A stretch of 17,896 bases of DNA from CAZGWJ01 sp964529445 (GTDB lineage: Bacteria > Oederibacteriota > Muellerivitia > Muellerivitales > Muellerivitaceae). The DNA lies in NCBI GenBank assembly GCA_964529445.1, contig CAZGWJ010000054.1, forward strand, positions 1 through 17,896. The letters are read 5' to 3'. The position numbers and the translations under genes were made by a program. Below the pieces are notes generated by a model. It saw nothing but the letters and a program-made list of their open reading frames with translations. It ran no database searches and was not told where the DNA came from. Positions 15,307-17,896 of this stretch are shown here, piece by piece (position 1 is the first letter of the stretch; every line of letters starts with the position of its first letter).

Positions 15307-16430
15307 TGCTCCTCTATCACGCGGATTGCCGGCATTTCTCGGGCGAGAAACCCTGTGCGCCCCACAAGTCCGAGGGCGTGGTCTGCCGGGACTGCCCGCG
15401 CTACGATCCGGTCACCGAGCGCATCCTCATCGTGAAATTGGACGCGGCCGGTGACGTCCTGCGGACGACCTGCATCCTTCCGGCCTTCCGGCGGCATTTC
15501 CCAAAGGCGTCCCTCTGGTGGGTGACGGACCCCTTCTCGCGCCCCCTGCTCTCGGGCCATCCGGATCTCGATGTCCTGCTGGGTGTGGACGCATCCCTGC
15601 CGGGTATTCTCCAGGCGACCTCCTTTTCCCTGGCTTTCAATTTCGACATGAGCCGGAGGGCTGGCGGGCTCCTGCGGGCGGCCAACGCTCCCGTGAAGAG
15701 GGGTTTCGGTCTTTCACCCGAGGGGGTGGTAGTCCCGCTCGATGACGAAGCCGGGGAGTGGTACGGAATGGGCATCTTCGACGACGCCAAGCGGGCCAAC
15801 ACCCGGACCTACCAGGAACATCTCTTCCGGATGGCCGGTTTCGAGTACGCCGGGGAGCGTCCCGCCCTGTCGCTTTCCCGCGCCGAGAAGGAAAAGGCCG
15901 CGGGTTTCGCCGCCCGGCAGCGCCTGGGTCGTTTCGATTCCATCCTGGGCCTCAATGTCGGGGCCGGCGGACGATGGGCCATGAAGCGCTGGCGGCTGGA
16001 CGGCTTTGCCGCCCTGGCCCGAAAAGTGAAGCGCAAGCATCCCAGGACCGGAATCCTCCTCTTCGGGGGGCCCGAGGAGAGGGAAAGCATGCCGGCATTG
16101 GTCCGGAAAACCAAGGGCGCGGCTGTTTCAACCGGGACGGAGAACAGTCTTCGCGATTTCGCGGCTCTCGTGGACCTTTGCGATGTGATGGTCACGGGGG
16201 ATACCCTGGCGCTCCACGTGGCGGTGGCGCTGGGCAAGCGCGTGGTTGCGTATTTCGGACCCACCTCGGACGCTGAGATCGACCTCTACGGTCTCGGTGA
16301 AAAAGTGCTTCCTCCGGAACCCTGCCGCTGCTACTACCAGCCCGTCTGCAACCAGGAGACTAGCTGCATGGATTCCCTGGATGAGGAACGGATGTTCCTG
16401 GCGGTCGAGCGGCAATTGGCCGGACTTTGA
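15306..16430 (+). CDS. GT9 (heptosyltransferase-like) glycosyltransferase with cysteine clusters
   Basis: 374 aa, soluble, GT-B fold. The GT9 N-domain starts at RILIVKLDAAGDVLRTT (39-55). The C-domain shows GLNVGAGGRWAMKRW, ILLFGGPEE, and the donor-site motif VTGDTLALHVAVALGKRVVAYFGPTS. GT9 enzymes usually transfer heptose from ADP-heptose in LPS core assembly, but many environmental members have other sugars. An N-terminal extension carries C8, C17, C27 and C30 (ending CRDCPRY), and the C-terminal end carries C340, C342, C348 and C354 (CRCYYQPVCN then SCMDS). Both sets look like metal-binding or disulfide sites; in a cytoplasmic enzyme metal is likelier. Its ATG overlaps the GT39 stop by one base (TGATG). 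In this locus it probably adds a sugar to the cytoplasmic part of the same glycan; heptose is not proven. Confidence 0.9.
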   Translation: MLLYHADCRHFSGEKPCAPHKSEGVVCRDCPRYDPVTERILIVKLDAAGDVLRTTCILPAFRRHFPKASLWWVTDPFSRPLLSGHPDLDVLLGVDASLPGILQATSFSLAFNFDMSRRAGGLLRAANAPVKRGFGLSPEGVVVPLDDEAGEWYGMGIFDDAKRANTRTYQEHLFRMAGFEYAGERPALSLSRAEKEKAAGFAARQRLGRFDSILGLNVGAGGRWAMKRWRLDGFAALARKVKRKHPRTGILLFGGPEERESMPALVRKTKGAAVSTGTENSLRDFAALVDLCDVMVTGDTLALHVAVALGKRVVAYFGPTSDAEIDLYGLGEKVLPPEPCRCYYQPVCNQETSCMDSLDEERMFLAVERQLAGL

Positions 16431-16434
16431 CCCC

Positions 16435-16449
16435 GGCGGGATCCCCGCC
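16435..16449 (+). other. Hairpin between GT9 and GH51 genes
   Basis: A 6-bp perfect stem GGCGGG-ATC-CCCGCC begins 5 nt after the GT9 stop. There is no T-tract, so it is not a standard intrinsic terminator; it could protect the mRNA 3' end or be chance in GC-rich DNA. Confidence 0.3.
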
Positions 16450-16476
16450 AACCTTGATCCTCGACTCGGACATCGT

Positions 16477-16480
16477 GGAG
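16477..16480 (+). promoter_or_regulatory. Ribosome binding site that supports a TTG start for GH51
   Basis: GGAG lies 8 nt before TTG at 16489. No ATG or GTG occurs in this frame between the GT9 gene and the conserved GH51 N-terminus, so this site decides the start. Confidence 0.6.
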
Positions 16481-16488
16481 AGTGGAAC

Positions 16489-17896
16489 TTGAAGAACACC
16501 CGTCTTTTTCTCCATCCTCAGATCGCCGTGGCTCCCGTGTCGCCCCGCCTTTTCGGGGGTTTCCTGGAACACGTGGGGCGGGCGGTGTACCAGGGGGTTT
16601 TCGATCCCGGTAGTCCCCATTCCGACAAGGATGGTTTCCGGAGAGACGTGCTCGGGGCGCTGGGGTCGCTCGGGATCGGCGTGATGCGTTATCCAGGAGG
16701 GAATTTTGCCTCCGGGTATCATTGGAGGGACGGCGTAGGTCCCCCGCATTCGCGTCCCGTCGTACGGGAGATGGCCTGGAAGAGCCTGGAAAGCAACCTT
16801 TTCGGTACCGGGGAATTCATGCGGCTCTGCCGGAAGATGGGTTGGGAACCCATGCTGACCGCCAACCTGGGGAGCGGCAGTCCGGAGGAAGCTGCGGCAT
16901 GGCTCGAGTATTGCAACGCGGCTTCCGGGACGCGTTGGTCCTCCCTGAGGCGCGAGCACGGTTCGCCGGAACCCTGGGGTGTCCGGCTCTGGTGTCTCGG
17001 GAACGAGATGGACGGGCCCTGGCAGATCGGTCACACGACGGCAGAGAATTACGCCGACCGCGCGCGTCAGACGGCCCGGATGTTGAAGGCCCTTGATCCG
17101 GGGGTCGAGTGCGTGGCCTGCGGATCCTCGGGCGATGGCATGTCCACTTACCTGGAATGGGACCGGATGGTCCTGAGTGTCCTGGGAGAGGACGCGGACT
17201 ACATCAGCCTTCACCGCTACGCGGGGAACCGCGAGAACGACACCCCGCGCTATCTTGCGGAGGGTCGGCGCATCGACCGGCACATCGAGGGCGTGGACGC
17301 CCTCTGCCGGGCCGTGGCCGCGGAGGGGAAATCCAGGAAACGGGCCTATCTCTGCTTCGACGAGTGGAACGTCTGGTACAAGGATCAGCGGATGGACGGC
17401 GGTTGGACGCATGCGCCCCACCTGATCGAGGAGGTCTATAACCTCGAGGACGCCCTGGTAGTCGCCCAGTTCCTGATGAGCTTCCTCCGGCACGCCGACG
17501 TCGTTCGGGTGGCCAATTTGGCGCAAATCGTCAACGTCATCGCCCCCATTCTGACCGAGGGGGACCGGATGCTCCTACAATCCACCTATCATGCTTTCGG
17601 GATGGTTTCCCGCCGTCGGGAAGGCGTTTCCTTGCGGTGCAACCTCGAAGGGCCGGTCTATCGGGTGGAAGACCTGGAAGGGATCCCCTATGTGGACGCG
17701 GCGGCCGTCCTGTCGGGGGACCGATTGTCCGTGTTCCTGGTCAACCGCGATCCTTCCAAGGCGCGGGAGATCCGGGTCGAGACGGGAAGCGGAGCGATCC
17801 TGGGGCCTTTCGACGGGGATCTTCTCACGGGTCCCGGCCCGCGGGCGGCCAATTCCTTCGAGGATCCGGACGTCGTCACGAAGCGGTCCTTGAAGG
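16489..17896 (+). CDS. GH51 alpha-L-arabinofuranosidase, partial at window end
   Basis: 469 residues are visible; the family is usually about 500, so only a short C-terminus is missing. A TTG start is used (GGAG ribosome site at 16477). The N-terminus SPRLFGGFLEHVGRAVYQG and the substrate-binding MRYPGGNFASGYHWRDG are classic GH51. The acid/base is E173 in GNEMDGPWQIGH and the nucleophile is E292 in FDEWNVWY, spaced as in the Geobacillus AbfA enzyme. The last 100 residues enter the family's C-terminal beta-sandwich. No signal peptide is present, so it should be cytoplasmic and release L-arabinofuranose from imported oligosaccharides. It starts 58 nt after the GT9 gene. A catabolic hydrolase is unexpected after a glycan-building cluster; it may begin a separate sugar-use operon or act on arabinose-containing intermediates. 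Confidence 0.93.
   Translation, partial: MKNTRLFLHPQIAVAPVSPRLFGGFLEHVGRAVYQGVFDPGSPHSDKDGFRRDVLGALGSLGIGVMRYPGGNFASGYHWRDGVGPPHSRPVVREMAWKSLESNLFGTGEFMRLCRKMGWEPMLTANLGSGSPEEAAAWLEYCNAASGTRWSSLRREHGSPEPWGVRLWCLGNEMDGPWQIGHTTAENYADRARQTARMLKALDPGVECVACGSSGDGMSTYLEWDRMVLSVLGEDADYISLHRYAGNRENDTPRYLAEGRRIDRHIEGVDALCRAVAAEGKSRKRAYLCFDEWNVWYKDQRMDGGWTHAPHLIEEVYNLEDALVVAQFLMSFLRHADVVRVANLAQIVNVIAPILTEGDRMLLQSTYHAFGMVSRRREGVSLRCNLEGPVYRVEDLEGIPYVDAAAVLSGDRLSVFLVNRDPSKAREIRVETGSGAILGPFDGDLLTGPGPRAANSFEDPDVVTKRSLK

Noticed and set aside
1..17896. tRNA, rRNA, CRISPR array, insertion sequence or attachment site
   Set aside because: No cloverleaf, spaced direct repeats, transposase motifs or terminal inverted repeats were seen on reading either strand.

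Overview
This is a GC-rich bacterial window (about 60-65% G+C by eye) with every supported gene on the + strand and almost no intergenic space. Stop/start overlaps of 1-4 nt occur at three junctions, and there is a 1-nt gap at another. The G+C, Shine-Dalgarno sites, an intrinsic terminator and the families present all indicate a bacterium. Nothing fixes the phylum. The collection of GT-C transferases with carbohydrate-binding ectodomains resembles large surface-glycan loci of uncultivated, environmental bacterial lineages, but that placement is inference.

Layout. 1-207: gene-free leader with a short GC hairpin. 208-1756: a DPM1-like GT2 and a class I methyltransferase. 1817-6975: two large GT39-type membrane transferases, the second carrying a C-terminal PA14-like ectodomain. 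7011-8776: a second polyprenyl-phosphate-sugar-synthase-like GT2 and a membrane-anchored NHL beta-propeller, closed by a clear rho-independent terminator (8789-8824). 8832-15306: a third GT39 paralogue, a YfhO-family membrane protein read in frame into a membrane-anchored NPCBM domain (probably two products), and a fourth GT39 protein. 15306-16430: a GT9 (heptosyltransferase-fold) enzyme with a cysteine-rich frame. 16489-end: a cytoplasmic GH51 alpha-L-arabinofuranosidase, cut by the window edge.

How the parts fit (inference). The two GT2 enzymes would charge polyprenyl phosphate with sugars on the cytoplasmic face. Four GT39 proteins and YfhO are GT-C enzymes of the type that use such lipid-linked sugars on the outer face of the membrane. 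PA14, NHL and NPCBM modules would sit outside, held by the membrane, and could bind the acceptor or the growing glycan. The methyltransferase and GT9 would act in the cytoplasm. Together this looks like an extracytoplasmic glycosylation locus; acceptor and sugars are unknown.

Most notable points: the missing stop between YfhO and NPCBM, with an ideal internal ribosome site; a repeated basic tail, Pro/Ala linker and membrane helix on proteins with unrelated ectodomains; two GT39 paralogues that keep only the Asp of the catalytic Asp-Glu pair; and a terminator placed 7 nt before a start codon that has no visible Shine-Dalgarno.
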